A stretch of 64,000 bases of DNA, from positions 43,083 through 107,082 of the forward strand of contig CAJUGL010000005.1 in NCBI GenBank assembly GCA_910586515.1. Direction: 5' to 3'. The first letter of the stretch is position 1, and the number at the start of each line of letters is the position of its first letter. The position numbers and the translations under genes are program-made. A model generated the notes under the pieces. It ran no database searches and was not told the DNA's origin. It saw only the letters and a program-made list of their open reading frames with translations. The DNA is from an uncultured Acetatifactor sp. GTDB lineage: Bacteria; Bacillota; Clostridia; Lachnospirales; Lachnospiraceae. Below, in pieces: positions 44,401 through 52,140 of the stretch.

Positions 44401-44526
44401 CTTAAACCCCTCCGGGTCATCTTCCGGGTTCGTCACTCCGAGACGCTCCCTGTACGCGTTTTTAATCGTCTTCTCATCCTTTGTTATCTCAATATTCAAT
44501 ACCAGAAATGCCTCTGCCTGATTCAT
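41464..44526 (-). CDS. J-domain-like protein with long TPR array
   Basis: The 1,020-residue protein begins with a J-like helical hairpin (residues 1-60: AFLVLNIEITKDEKTIKNAY to KRLRKAYDVA). The HPD tripeptide that activates Hsp70 is replaced by Asn33-Pro34-Glu35. Residues 150-900 are tandem TPR-like helix pairs, for example ALNGLSFVYKYRGDYERALF. The C-terminus has a Cys cluster, CEICHACTCPLC, likely a zinc site. The start at 44526 is chosen for the J-fold; a GTG seven codons earlier is possible. Its neighbour two genes down is HscC-like, suggesting a chaperone pair (inference). Confidence 0.8.
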   Translation of the reverse strand: MNQAEAFLVLNIEITKDEKTIKNAYRERLGVTNPEDDPEGFKRLRKAYDVACRYAREEEQEEGERPRDTSPSGLWLERVAEVYRNMRTRRDTEMWRGLFEEDIFFSLEEEENCRLKMLGFLMEHYRLPTEVWKLIDQKLSIVADTKGLREKLPANFLHYLVSRCERGEDLNFSQFEGAEEADYDQYLDYYDRCWQALQENRLEEAEQCVRSADGLGIKHPVMEISRANVLVRQGRVGEAVALMEEQNARYPKDTMICYNFAEILWNLGRTDRDGQDTEEKAEYRKRCAEFCLELKAENDSHYMANLRLSDWYYEQKQYRQAKKCAEKVLAAGSDDVFLGVLVKINKEIEKELEAKYRETSGWEPLLELCWCYLQDGKICQGIGMARKLEGILPREKTAEYKGLLAKLYVEQAEYEDSVAMTKEWERALEEKIGQENDTESGEEKKDRDRLRQAHLIRMQCYHNLGFKDKEYFSLALREADHVLTGSVRDAGILLEIAQIYLEMEEYEKSLETAQKLVDEYQIFAAYASSMEVYRRLLDASGVVRMAGQSLRYFPNFSKAYEYLAKVYLDLDRKEELEKVLEDAKKNGVKSAILEAYAFQMSHEPIETGVLNGKLKEFRKEYLGPVEEGELDFYEKGLPVVTEYLYYYPDDFMLVERAIFHRAAHHYEEALQDFEKALYVNPVNPYALNGLSFVYKYRGDYERALFFIKKAILYMDRDMSAIIYTDMGNLYALLGDNEMALEAYKQYECLAGVVRSSWFGDNLAELHLRVGQTEEAEAVCERFYKRDKWGRYENLVKLYNAAGQKEKARRTLDQWGTELRLDWLKYNWKTMLKFLSPAAVQVGDAVSYPLYYHSCGWTELLFGNAGAALRAFDKMFRSGLDEHTMEGKIADAVFACILCGDDRRGRKYAKKLQEWLAREQSAGRNDYFNRDKAHLQMEFLAAYYTETTEKLEEILGREERCEICHACTCPLCKEMEGARLLFLLRAGRRTQAKERLRRNLEIQPWDEYMLAVKHVVFGDTL

Positions 44527-44551
44527 CCTTATTCCAACCTTCCCCACAGAT

Positions 44552-44600
44552 ATCCGGACTTGTCCGCCGCACTTTGCGCACTGACCTGCGCATAAAGCGA
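44552..44600 (-). repeat. dispersed terminator-following repeat, copy 3
   Basis: The minus strand reads TGCGCAGGTCAGTG, CGCAAAGTGCGGC and a GGAC/GTCC hairpin. It matches the first half of copies 1 and 2 but lacks the CTGGAAGT box. It lies just after the glyS terminator and a 32-bp insertion, and immediately before the J-like gene. Confidence 0.5.
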
Positions 44601-44606
44601 AAAGAG

Positions 44607-44638
44607 GTAACAGTTCAGCGCCCTGTCTGAACTGTTAC
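44607..44638. mobile_element. 32-bp palindromic mini-insertion with 8-bp target duplication, copy C
   Basis: The sequence is identical to the element at 5690-5721. The flanks are GAAAAGAG on both sides (44599-44606 and 44639-44646), a perfect 8-bp duplication. The right duplicate is the T tract and first bases of the glyS terminator as read on the minus strand, so the element inserted at the transcript end. Confidence 0.82.
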
Positions 44639-44639
44639 G

Positions 44640-44670
44640 AAAAGAGAGCAGAAGAATTCCCCCTGCTCTC
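44640..44670 (-). terminator. terminator after glyS
   Basis: GAGAGCAG pairs with CTGCTCTC, followed by TTTTC on the minus strand. The T tract runs straight into the 32-bp insertion. Confidence 0.8.
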
Positions 44671-44722
44671 CGTCTCTTCCCGGACCAGAACCGCCGCATA
44701 TGTTAAGCCAATGCTGTTTATG

Positions 44723-46111
44723 TTAAAACAGAAATTTATCCGCGAAATACTCTTCAAGTTTACTGATTTCCACTCTCTCCTGCTCCATGGAATCCCTGAA
44801 CCGAACCGTCACGCAGCCGTCCGTCTCGGATTCAAAGTCATAGGTTACGCAGAAAGGGGTGCCTATTTCATCCTGACGACGATAGCGCTTGCCGATGTTG
44901 CCCCTGTCGTCATATTCGCAGTTATACTTCTTCGACAGCCGGGCGAATATTTCTTCCGCCCCCGGAGCCAGCTTCTTGGACAGAGGCAGCACACCGATTT
45001 TCACGGGAGCCAGCGCAGGATGAAAATGAAGAACGGTACGCATATCCCCTCCCTCAAGTTCCTCCTCGTCGTAAGCCGCGCACAGAAAAGCCAGCACTAC
45101 TCTGTCCGCGCCCAGGGACGGCTCTACCACATAAGGTATGTACTTCTCTTTCTTCTCGTCGTCGAAATAAGTCAGATCCTCGCCGGATGTATTCGCATGC
45201 TGGCTCAGGTCATAGTCCGTCCTGTCGGCAATGCCCCACAGCTCGCCCCAGCCGAAGGGAAACAGGAACTCAATGTCCGTGGTTCCCTTGCTGTAGAAGC
45301 TCAGCTCCTCCGGACTGTGATCCCTGAGCCGCATCTCGTCTTCCTTCATCCCCAGCGAAATCAGCCAATCCCGGCAGAAACCTCTCCAGTACCGGAACCA
45401 TTCCATGTCCGTTCCGGGTTCACAGAAAAATTCCAGCTCCATCTGCTCGAACTCCCGGGTACGGAAAGTAAAGTTGCCCGGCGTAATCTCGTTGCGGAAA
45501 GACTTGCCGATCTGACCGATGCCGAAAGGAATCTTTTTCCTGGAGGTCCGCTGAACGTTTTTGAAGTTGACAAAGATTCCCTGTGCAGTCTCGGGCCGGA
45601 GATATACCACGCTCTTGGCATCTTCCGTAACCCCCTGGAATGTCTTGAACATCAAATTAAACTGCCTGATATCCGTAAAACTGTGCTTTCCGCAGCTGGG
45701 GCAGGGAATTCCCTTCTCGTCCACAAAAGCCTTCATCTTCTCCTGACTCCAGGAATCCACGCTCTCCTCCAGCTGTATCCCCTTCTCCGCGCAGTAATTC
45801 TCAATCAGCTGATCCGCGCGAAAACGCTCATGACACTCCCTGCAGTCCATCAGCGGATCGGAAAAACCGCCCAAATGCCCGCTGGCCACCCAGGTCTGAG
45901 GATTCATCAGGATAGCGCAGTCCACCCCCACGTTATAAGGATTCTCCTGAATAAATTTCTGCCACCAGGCCCTCTTCACATTATTTTTCAGCTCTACGCC
46001 CAGATTCCCGTAGTCCCAGGTATTGGCAAGGCCGCCGTAGATCTCCGAACCCGGATAAATAAAGCCTCTCGCCTTTGCCAGCGCCACAATTTTCTCCATC
46101 GTCTTTTCCAT
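44723..46111 (-). CDS. glyS: glycyl-tRNA synthetase, single-chain class II type
   Basis: The 462-residue synthetase charges tRNA-Gly. It is the dimeric eukaryal/Gram-positive type, not the alpha2beta2 type. Motifs include RGFIYPGSEIYGG, class II motif 2 FRNEITPGNFTFRTREFEQME, shown in part by FRNEITP and REFEQMELEFF, and motif 3 SLGADRVVLAFL. A zinc site CRECH and CPSCG is present in the insertion. The start ATG 46111 has GGGAG 8 nt before it. It closes the era-recO transcription unit on the minus strand, and no T-box is seen in front of it. Confidence 0.95.
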   Translation of the reverse strand: MEKTMEKIVALAKARGFIYPGSEIYGGLANTWDYGNLGVELKNNVKRAWWQKFIQENPYNVGVDCAILMNPQTWVASGHLGGFSDPLMDCRECHERFRADQLIENYCAEKGIQLEESVDSWSQEKMKAFVDEKGIPCPSCGKHSFTDIRQFNLMFKTFQGVTEDAKSVVYLRPETAQGIFVNFKNVQRTSRKKIPFGIGQIGKSFRNEITPGNFTFRTREFEQMELEFFCEPGTDMEWFRYWRGFCRDWLISLGMKEDEMRLRDHSPEELSFYSKGTTDIEFLFPFGWGELWGIADRTDYDLSQHANTSGEDLTYFDDEKKEKYIPYVVEPSLGADRVVLAFLCAAYDEEELEGGDMRTVLHFHPALAPVKIGVLPLSKKLAPGAEEIFARLSKKYNCEYDDRGNIGKRYRRQDEIGTPFCVTYDFESETDGCVTVRFRDSMEQERVEISKLEEYFADKFLF

Positions 46112-46156
46112 ACACAATCTCCCTTTTCATTATAGATTACTGATTTCGTCCGATTT

Positions 46157-46747
46157 TTATTTCAGCAGAATATAAGTCAGTTCCGTCTCCCCGGAAGGCT
46201 TTATGCTCCCGTCCCCGTTCACAGAGGCCCCCTCGCTGATATAAGCCACCTTGCCGGAACAGTAAATGTCCGCCTTCATCCCGGTCACCACCAGTTTGCC
46301 TGTCTCCTGAAGCAGTTCCCCCGACAGAGCCGCCCCGTCCTTCACGCTCTTCATGGCAATATCTGTATCGAAACCGTTCTCAGCCGCCTCCTGCACGGTT
46401 CCGAAAAACAGCTTCTCCTCACCGAAGTCAGAACAGCTCTCCCAACCGTCAAAGCGATAGACCACCATAACCTTTCCTGCGTCCAGCGCCTCCGCCTTCT
46501 CCAGGGCAACAGCCCCTTCCCGGCCCTTTTCCGCATTGTACTGCGCTGCTTCACTCTCTGCCATGGCACTTAATTCCGCCAGATTATAATACGCTTTGTC
46601 GAATTCTCCTATCTGCCAGACCGTTATTATACCGTCCTTGTCCACAGAAACCGTGGGAACCTCCACCACGTCAGGCACCTTCGCTCCTCCGCAGCCTCCC
46701 AGAAACAGGGCGCAAAGCAGCACCGCCAGCCTTCCATATCTTCTCAT
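46157..46747 (-). CDS. putative lipoprotein of unknown function
   Basis: The 196-residue protein has a signal peptide with lipobox LGGC (Cys about residue 19), so it is likely a membrane-anchored lipoprotein on the outer face. The mature part has a short region VPTVSVDKDGIITVWQIGEF and a Glu/Ala-rich helix, and resembles no family I recognise. The start at 46747 follows AAGGG; a longer reading adds 17 basic residues. It lies between recO (89 bp) and glyS, suggesting co-transcription. The ending is TELTYILLK. Confidence 0.75.
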   Translation of the reverse strand: MRRYGRLAVLLCALFLGGCGGAKVPDVVEVPTVSVDKDGIITVWQIGEFDKAYYNLAELSAMAESEAAQYNAEKGREGAVALEKAEALDAGKVMVVYRFDGWESCSDFGEEKLFFGTVQEAAENGFDTDIAMKSVKDGAALSGELLQETGKLVVTGMKADIYCSGKVAYISEGASVNGDGSIKPSGETELTYILLK

Positions 46748-46835
46748 TATTTTACCCTTCTTCTCTATTTTTTCGGCCCTTCCGCTGTGCCGCCGCAAAA
46801 ACCTCTAGTTATTGTATCAAAAACTATTCGTTTTT

Positions 46836-47507
46836 TCAACACAGAGTTTGCAGAACTTCAAGACTTTTAAAATTTCTGCCCACAAAATGCTTCATATATC
46901 GCGCGGCCACATCCGTCAGCTCTCCCAGTACCCTGTCCGTCACGGTAAACGTATAGAGCTTTTCCACCGGACTGGACACTATGTACCGAAGAGCATAGAC
47001 TGTGGACTCGTCTAACTCTCCGTCCCCGGGCAGAAACGGCGTTGCTGAAAAGTCCGCGGGAAATTCTCCGTTCACCGCCATGGCCCTGCACTCAAAAATG
47101 CAGCGCACAAGGGAATTCCGGAGAGAAGGAACCCCCAGCGCCCGCAGCGACTGGTATAATAATTTCAGCATCTCCTTCTCGTCATTGTTCTCCCGGGTAT
47201 AATACTCCGCCACCTCCGCAAAATACATGCCGTAACAGGCCCCGATGTAGTCCGTCCGCAATCCCTCGAAATAATTTCGAACATCCGCCTCTGTCAGCGT
47301 ATAGGAATTCCTGCCCTCATAGAGCCGGAAATCCCCGAAAACAAAGGGATTTGTGGCAGCCGTCAGGCGGCTTCCCGGCTTTCTGGCTCCTCTGGCAAAA
47401 GCGGATATTCTGCCCCTTTCCTTAGTCAAAAGGCTGATATGTCTGTCGTACTCCCCCACAGGGAGCTGTTTCAATATAATTCCTGTCACCGTTACCGATT
47501 CCTGCAT
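46836..47507 (-). CDS. recO: DNA repair protein RecO
   Basis: The 223-residue protein has the RecO N-terminal OB fold (VTVTGIILKQLPVGEYDRHI) followed by FARGARKPGSRL. The helical C-terminal domain is typical of the family. RecO loads RecA on SSB-coated DNA with RecR. The predicted start at 47507 follows GAGG and lies inside the yqzL-like gene; a longer reading has no site. The order era, yqzL, recO is shared with Bacillus. The zinc Cys set seen in some RecO proteins is not complete here. Confidence 0.9.
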   Translation of the reverse strand: MQESVTVTGIILKQLPVGEYDRHISLLTKERGRISAFARGARKPGSRLTAATNPFVFGDFRLYEGRNSYTLTEADVRNYFEGLRTDYIGACYGMYFAEVAEYYTRENNDEKEMLKLLYQSLRALGVPSLRNSLVRCIFECRAMAVNGEFPADFSATPFLPGDGELDESTVYALRYIVSSPVEKLYTFTVTDRVLGELTDVAARYMKHFVGRNFKSLEVLQTLC

Positions 47508-47625
47508 GAACCTCTTCCCCCGTCCGCCCGGCTGTGTCCGTACCTTCTTTCTGGCTGGATACAAAGGTCAGATAATCCTCAATCCTGCCGCTGCTCACGA
47601 ATTGCTTCCAGTATTTCTCATCCAT
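47422..47625 (-). CDS. YqzL-like small protein
   Basis: The 67-residue protein starts MDEKYWKQFVSSGRIEDYL, a W-x-x-F-x-x-[ST]-G-x-[IV]-x-x-Y-L pattern like YqzL, which lies between era and recO in Bacillus. Position and order are the same here. It is longer than the usual 45-50 residues because the frame runs 86 bp into recO before stopping. The tail after residue 35 has no family features. Function unknown in all species I know of. The alternative is that only the first 40 residues matter and the overlap is incidental. Confidence 0.6.
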   Translation of the reverse strand: MDEKYWKQFVSSGRIEDYLTFVSSQKEGTDTAGRTGEEVHAGIGNGDRNYIETAPCGGVRQTYQPFD

Positions 47626-47694
47626 TTTCGCATCCTCCGTACCATAAAGATATGGTTAGCGTCTGCACTTTCGGCTATTCTATTCGCATTTTCA

Positions 47695-48603
47695 TCAGCT
47701 GGAAATATCTTTCGGATTATACCCGAAATTTTTCAGCAGATAATCGCTGTCTCTCCAGTCCTTCCTGACCTTCACAAAAAGTTTCAGATTCACCTGTCTC
47801 TCCATCATCTCTTCGATGTCCCGACGCGCCCCGGTGCCGATCTTTTTCAGCATCTGACCGCCCTTTCCAATGATGATCCCCTTGTGGGAATCTCTCTCGC
47901 AGACAATGGATGCCTCGATATGACAGATTTTCCCCTCTTCTTCCATGCTCTCCACGCTGACGGCAATGCCGTGGGGAACCTCCTCCTCCAACAGGCGGAG
48001 AGCCTTCTCCCTGATCAATTCCGCCACAATCTCCCGCATGGGCTGATCAGTGACGGTATCCTCGTCAAAAAAGGCCGGCCCCTGAGGCAGATACTGAAAA
48101 ATACACTTCACCAGCTCGTCCGTATTGTCCCCCGTAAGGGCCGACACGGGCACAATCTCCGAAAAGTCCAGCTCCCTGCGGTAGGTTTCGATAAAGGACA
48201 GAATGGCGTCCCGTTTTACCGTATCCGTTTTATTGATCACCAGAATCACAGGGATCTTCACCTTCTTCAGTTCTTCAATGATTGCCCGCTCGCCTGCCCC
48301 GATGTAATTGGCAGGCTCCACCAGCCACAAGACCACATCCGCCTCCTGCAGCGTATGCTCCGCCGCGTTTACCATATAATTCCCCAGTCTGTTTTTGGCT
48401 CTGTGGATACCGGGCGTATCCCAAAATACAATCTGGCCCTCCTCCATGGTCAGCACAGTGCGGATTCTGTTTCGGGTAGTCTGCGGTTTTGCAGAGGTAA
48501 TCGCTATTTTCTGCCCGATCAACTGATTCATCAAGGTAGATTTTCCCACATTCGGCCTGCCGATCAACGTGACAAATCCCGATTTAAACGCTTTATTTTC
48601 CAT
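47695..48603 (-). CDS. era: GTPase Era
   Basis: The 302-residue Ras-like GTPase binds 16S rRNA and helps 30S maturation. Motifs are G1 GRPNVGKST at residues 16-24, G3 DTPGIH, G4 NKTD, and a C-terminal KH domain with GIIIGKGGQMLKKIG. Length is typical (about 300). It is the first gene of the era-yqzL-recO-lipoprotein-glyS row. The minus-strand upstream gene is separated by a terminator at 48720-48757. Confidence 0.97.
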   Translation of the reverse strand: MENKAFKSGFVTLIGRPNVGKSTLMNQLIGQKIAITSAKPQTTRNRIRTVLTMEEGQIVFWDTPGIHRAKNRLGNYMVNAAEHTLQEADVVLWLVEPANYIGAGERAIIEELKKVKIPVILVINKTDTVKRDAILSFIETYRRELDFSEIVPVSALTGDNTDELVKCIFQYLPQGPAFFDEDTVTDQPMREIVAELIREKALRLLEEEVPHGIAVSVESMEEEGKICHIEASIVCERDSHKGIIIGKGGQMLKKIGTGARRDIEEMMERQVNLKLFVKVRKDWRDSDYLLKNFGYNPKDISS

Positions 48604-48719
48604 ATTCCTCCTGCCCCTCTGGGGTCTGCATCACACCTTCCCTTCAGGCCCGCTCCCCGGCCATAACGGAAGTTTTTCCTAATCATAACATCTTCGGCGG
48701 AAAAAAGCAAATAAGACAA

Positions 48720-48757
48720 ATAAAGCCGGGACATTTCTCCAGCTGAAAAATGTCCCG
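48720..48757 (-). terminator. terminator after the M16 peptidase gene
   Basis: CGGGACATTT and AAATGTCCCG are a perfect 10-bp stem; on the minus strand GGCTTTATTTG follows, a moderate T tract. Confidence 0.7.
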
Positions 48758-48764
48758 TAAAAGA

Positions 48765-51680
48765 TTAAAACAGATTCTCTATTTTCATGAATTTGTCGGC
48801 TTCGGCCTTAATTTTTTGTTCATTTCCCACAACGCAGAGGCAGTCGTCTTCCATAAAAGCCCTGATATAGGCCGACAGGCTACGGATATCCTCAGGCTTT
48901 GCATCCATCACCTCGTCCCTCTCCTTCTGGATCATATCGTAGGTAATGCCGCGCATATATGCATCCCGGGAACGTCTTCCCTTGCCGGCAGCCGTCAGAG
49001 GAACGTCCAGCTGACTGAAGGTTCCGATAATATACTGCGTCATGGTCCGCTCGCTGGCCTCATATTTCTCCACAAAATCCGCCGCTCCCTCATAGACGTC
49101 TATGGTCTGTCCCAGATTCGGATCGCGGTAGGAGACAAAGAAGCAATCCCCCAGCCTGCCGAAACCGCACATGCAGCCGTAGGCGCCTCCCTTGACCCGT
49201 ATATTCGTCCAGAGATATTCGTATCCCATCATCACGCTCAGCACTTTCAGCGCCCCCCTGTAGGGCAATCCCTTTTTCAGGAAATTTCCTGCACGGCACA
49301 CATACTGTACCTGTCCGGAGGTCATGAATCCTTCATTCTTCTTAGACACCTCAGGCACATAGTTTCCTCTGGCCGTCTCACAGGTATAAAGCCTGCCCTG
49401 CAGTCTGTCCACAGCGCCTTCCAGGCCTTCGAATACCTGCCTGTCCCCGGTGAAATCCACCATCAGGTTCTCCGGCCGGAAGATCATCCTGCACAGCCCT
49501 TCCAGCTTCTCCGTCAAAAGTTCCTTTTTCTCGTCAAAAGATTTCTCCAATGCCGAAGTCAGGCGGTACTGCCCCATTCCCATCAAATCGTCGTTTACTT
49601 TATATTTGGCATCGCCGTAGGAAAGCGCCCGCAAAATGGCCACACTGTTTCCCGCACTCAGCATATATTCCTGGCACCTGGAATTATTCTCCGCCAGGAT
49701 CTCCCGCAGCCGCTTCGTATTCCGGAAGTCGCTGTGCAGAATCAGCTCCTCCATCAGTTCCAGCGCCTTGTCCAGCCGGTCATACAGCGCCTTTGTGCTC
49801 ACTTCCAGCGTCACTGTACAGCTGTCCGGATTGGAGACATCCGCGTAATTATTACAGGACACAACAATCTCGCCGGTATTCAGATTGATCTCGTTGCTCA
49901 GCTCCCCATAAGAGTAATGCTCCGTGTCCACATGGCAGAAAACATTCTGCAGAATACCGATATACGGGAAATACTCCTCCGGCACATCTTTCACCCGAAA
50001 CATCAGCCGCAGATATCCTATACCGTTGGTGAATACATCATGGTACAGAGCCGGAATCCCCGCCAGGGTTCTCTCCTCATTAAACAGAGGCGCTGCTTCC
50101 CGCTTCATGTCTTCCCTGTTCAGAAGGGGAATCTTCGCCAGATTCTCCGCAGTGTCCTCATTCTCCCGGAAATCGTTCAGCGCATCCATCATGCTGCGGA
50201 TTTCCGCCAGCTGCGCCTCGGACATATGCTCTTTCTTCTCCGCCAGAGCCTTCTTCAGCGCAGTCTCCCGCTCTGCGGCCAGTCCCTCCTTGGGCTGAAG
50301 AATCACCATGGCCTCGTGCGGATTGTTCAGCAGATATTTCTCCACCAGCTTTTCAAAATATCCTTCTTCCACCTTTGCCCGAAGTCCGGCATAGGTTTCG
50401 TTCGCCTCGATGTGGATAAAAGGCTTACTGTCGTCATAAGTCCAGCTTCCCATAATCTGAAGTCCGTACATCAGCCCCTTGGGAAAACTGCCGAAATCAG
50501 CCTCTCTGTATCTGAATTCATAATGATTGATGGCAGCCAGCAGCGCCTTTTTGTCAAAGCCGTCCCGCACGATTCCCTCCAGCACGGTCCTGACGGTATC
50601 CTTGAACTCCGTCTCCCTGCTCACGGAAGTTCCCTTTGCCACTATGCTGAAATAGGGCTGTTTGATATCGTTGTCATATATGCTGAATACATCCTTGCCG
50701 ATTCCCTTCTCAATGAGCGCTTTCTTCAGCGGAGCACCCGGCACGGTACAGAGCGCAAAATCCAGTACCTGGAACGCCACATAAAGCTCCCTGTCAAGCG
50801 TATCTCCCACAGACAGGTTCCAGGCCAGATAAGTATTTTCGTCCGCATTTTCCCCCTCACTGACGGCATACTCCCGGAACCGGCGCACAGGCTCGGTAAA
50901 GGCCGGCTCCGAAGCTACGTGAGAATCCACTTCCAGGGCGTCGAAAGCAGAGAGATACTGCTCGTCAATGAAACGCAGCTTCTCCGCCATATCCATATTG
51001 CCGTAAAGATAGATATAGCTGTTGGAGGGATGATAGTAGGTTCTGTGGAAATCCAGAAACTGTTCATAGCTCAGTTCCGGAATCGCCTCCGGATCTCCCC
51101 CGGATTCCCAGCCATAGGTAGTATGCGGATACAGCGCCGTGGTAATCTCCCGGTACAGCACACCCTCCGGCGAGGAAAAAGCGCCTTTCATCTCATTATA
51201 GACTACGCCGTTATAGGTAAGTTCCCCCGCCTCGTCCAGCTCGTAATGCCATCCCTCCTGTCTGAAAATCGCCTCGTTTTCATAGATATTCGGATAAAAT
51301 ACCGCGTCCAGATACACATGCACCAGGTTCTGAAAATCCTTGTCATTACAGCTTGCCACAGGATACAGAGTGCGGTCCGGATATGTCATGGCATTCAAAA
51401 AAGTATTCAGCGAACCCTTTGCCAGCTCAATAAAAGGGTCCTTGATGGGAAATGCCTTTGACCCGCAGAGCACGGAATGCTCCAGAATATGGGCCACTCC
51501 CGTGGAATCTTTGGGCGTCGTACGGAAACCGATGCAGAATACCTTGTTCTCATCGTCATTGGATACCAGCGCCACCCTTGCGCCCGTCTTTTTATGCCTG
51601 CACAGATAGGTCACGCTGTTGATATCCGCAACTTCCCTCTTCTCAATGACCTCATAGGCTGCCAGTTCTTCTACCTTCAT
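48765..51680 (-). CDS. M16C metallopeptidase, presequence-protease-like
   Basis: The 971-residue peptidase has the inverted zinc motif HILEH at residues 64-68 and a downstream Glu in VVYNEMKGAFSSPEG. The four-part M16 layout of PreP/Cym1 proteins spans the full length. Such enzymes degrade unstructured peptides of up to about 65 residues, in the cytosol here because no signal peptide is seen. It follows the 142-residue unknown gene by 31 bp on the same strand. The ending is KADKFMKIENLF. Substrate not known. Confidence 0.93.
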   Translation of the reverse strand: MKVEELAAYEVIEKREVADINSVTYLCRHKKTGARVALVSNDDENKVFCIGFRTTPKDSTGVAHILEHSVLCGSKAFPIKDPFIELAKGSLNTFLNAMTYPDRTLYPVASCNDKDFQNLVHVYLDAVFYPNIYENEAIFRQEGWHYELDEAGELTYNGVVYNEMKGAFSSPEGVLYREITTALYPHTTYGWESGGDPEAIPELSYEQFLDFHRTYYHPSNSYIYLYGNMDMAEKLRFIDEQYLSAFDALEVDSHVASEPAFTEPVRRFREYAVSEGENADENTYLAWNLSVGDTLDRELYVAFQVLDFALCTVPGAPLKKALIEKGIGKDVFSIYDNDIKQPYFSIVAKGTSVSRETEFKDTVRTVLEGIVRDGFDKKALLAAINHYEFRYREADFGSFPKGLMYGLQIMGSWTYDDSKPFIHIEANETYAGLRAKVEEGYFEKLVEKYLLNNPHEAMVILQPKEGLAAERETALKKALAEKKEHMSEAQLAEIRSMMDALNDFRENEDTAENLAKIPLLNREDMKREAAPLFNEERTLAGIPALYHDVFTNGIGYLRLMFRVKDVPEEYFPYIGILQNVFCHVDTEHYSYGELSNEINLNTGEIVVSCNNYADVSNPDSCTVTLEVSTKALYDRLDKALELMEELILHSDFRNTKRLREILAENNSRCQEYMLSAGNSVAILRALSYGDAKYKVNDDLMGMGQYRLTSALEKSFDEKKELLTEKLEGLCRMIFRPENLMVDFTGDRQVFEGLEGAVDRLQGRLYTCETARGNYVPEVSKKNEGFMTSGQVQYVCRAGNFLKKGLPYRGALKVLSVMMGYEYLWTNIRVKGGAYGCMCGFGRLGDCFFVSYRDPNLGQTIDVYEGAADFVEKYEASERTMTQYIIGTFSQLDVPLTAAGKGRRSRDAYMRGITYDMIQKERDEVMDAKPEDIRSLSAYIRAFMEDDCLCVVGNEQKIKAEADKFMKIENLF

Positions 51681-51711
51681 TACTATATTCTCCTCTCCAC
51701 TTTATATTGCC

Positions 51712-52140
51712 TTACAGAGCCGCCAGCGCCAGCTTGCTGACAGACAGCTCCTGTATCACATAGCCCTTCCTTTCCTTTTCCGCAGGGGATACGCCTGCCA
51801 GTTCCTCCACGGTGAACTGCTTTGTCACATACTTCCTGGCCGCACCGGGCGCCTTCCGAAAACCGGACTTTTTCTCCTCCAGAACGCTCACCCTGACCTT
51901 TGCTTTCATCTGCCTGTAAATCCTTACCAGGAAACTCTCCGGATCCAGATAGTAAAGATGACTCTCCAGAGTATCCTCCAAATCCGCCTCCGGCATGATA
52001 TGCTGTCTCATCACCAGCCTGAACTTAAACAGGATCTCTTCTTCCTCCAGCAGCTCTCTGAAGGTATATTTGCAGCCCACATAGAGGCGGCCCGTATCCT
52101 GTATACAGTATTTATAGTCCTCATATACCGTCTTTTGCAT
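51712..52140 (-). CDS. conserved hypothetical protein
   Basis: The 142-residue, charge-rich cytoplasmic protein opens MQKTVYEDYKYCIQDTGRLY and has no membrane segment. I do not recognise a family. A central acidic helix (LEDTLESHLYYL) is followed by a basic half with KKSGFRKAPGAARKYVTK, which suits nucleic-acid or protein binding. It overlaps the sigma-like gene by 20 bp, so the two are coupled in translation and probably function. It ends 31 bp before the M16 peptidase. Confidence 0.7.
   Translation of the reverse strand: MQKTVYEDYKYCIQDTGRLYVGCKYTFRELLEEEEILFKFRLVMRQHIMPEADLEDTLESHLYYLDPESFLVRIYRQMKAKVRVSVLEEKKSGFRKAPGAARKYVTKQFTVEELAGVSPAEKERKGYVIQELSVSKLALAAL

Noticed and set aside
44723..46111. 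T-box regulation of glyS
   Set aside because: No GGTGGTACCGCG-like sequence or long leader is present upstream; the gene follows a lipoprotein gene closely in the same unit.
48750..51461. Plus-strand open frame of about 900 codons opposite the M16 peptidase gene
   Set aside because: The minus-strand frame has a complete M16 protein with catalytic motifs and a good start. The opposite frame has no family features and is explained by codon bias on the other strand.
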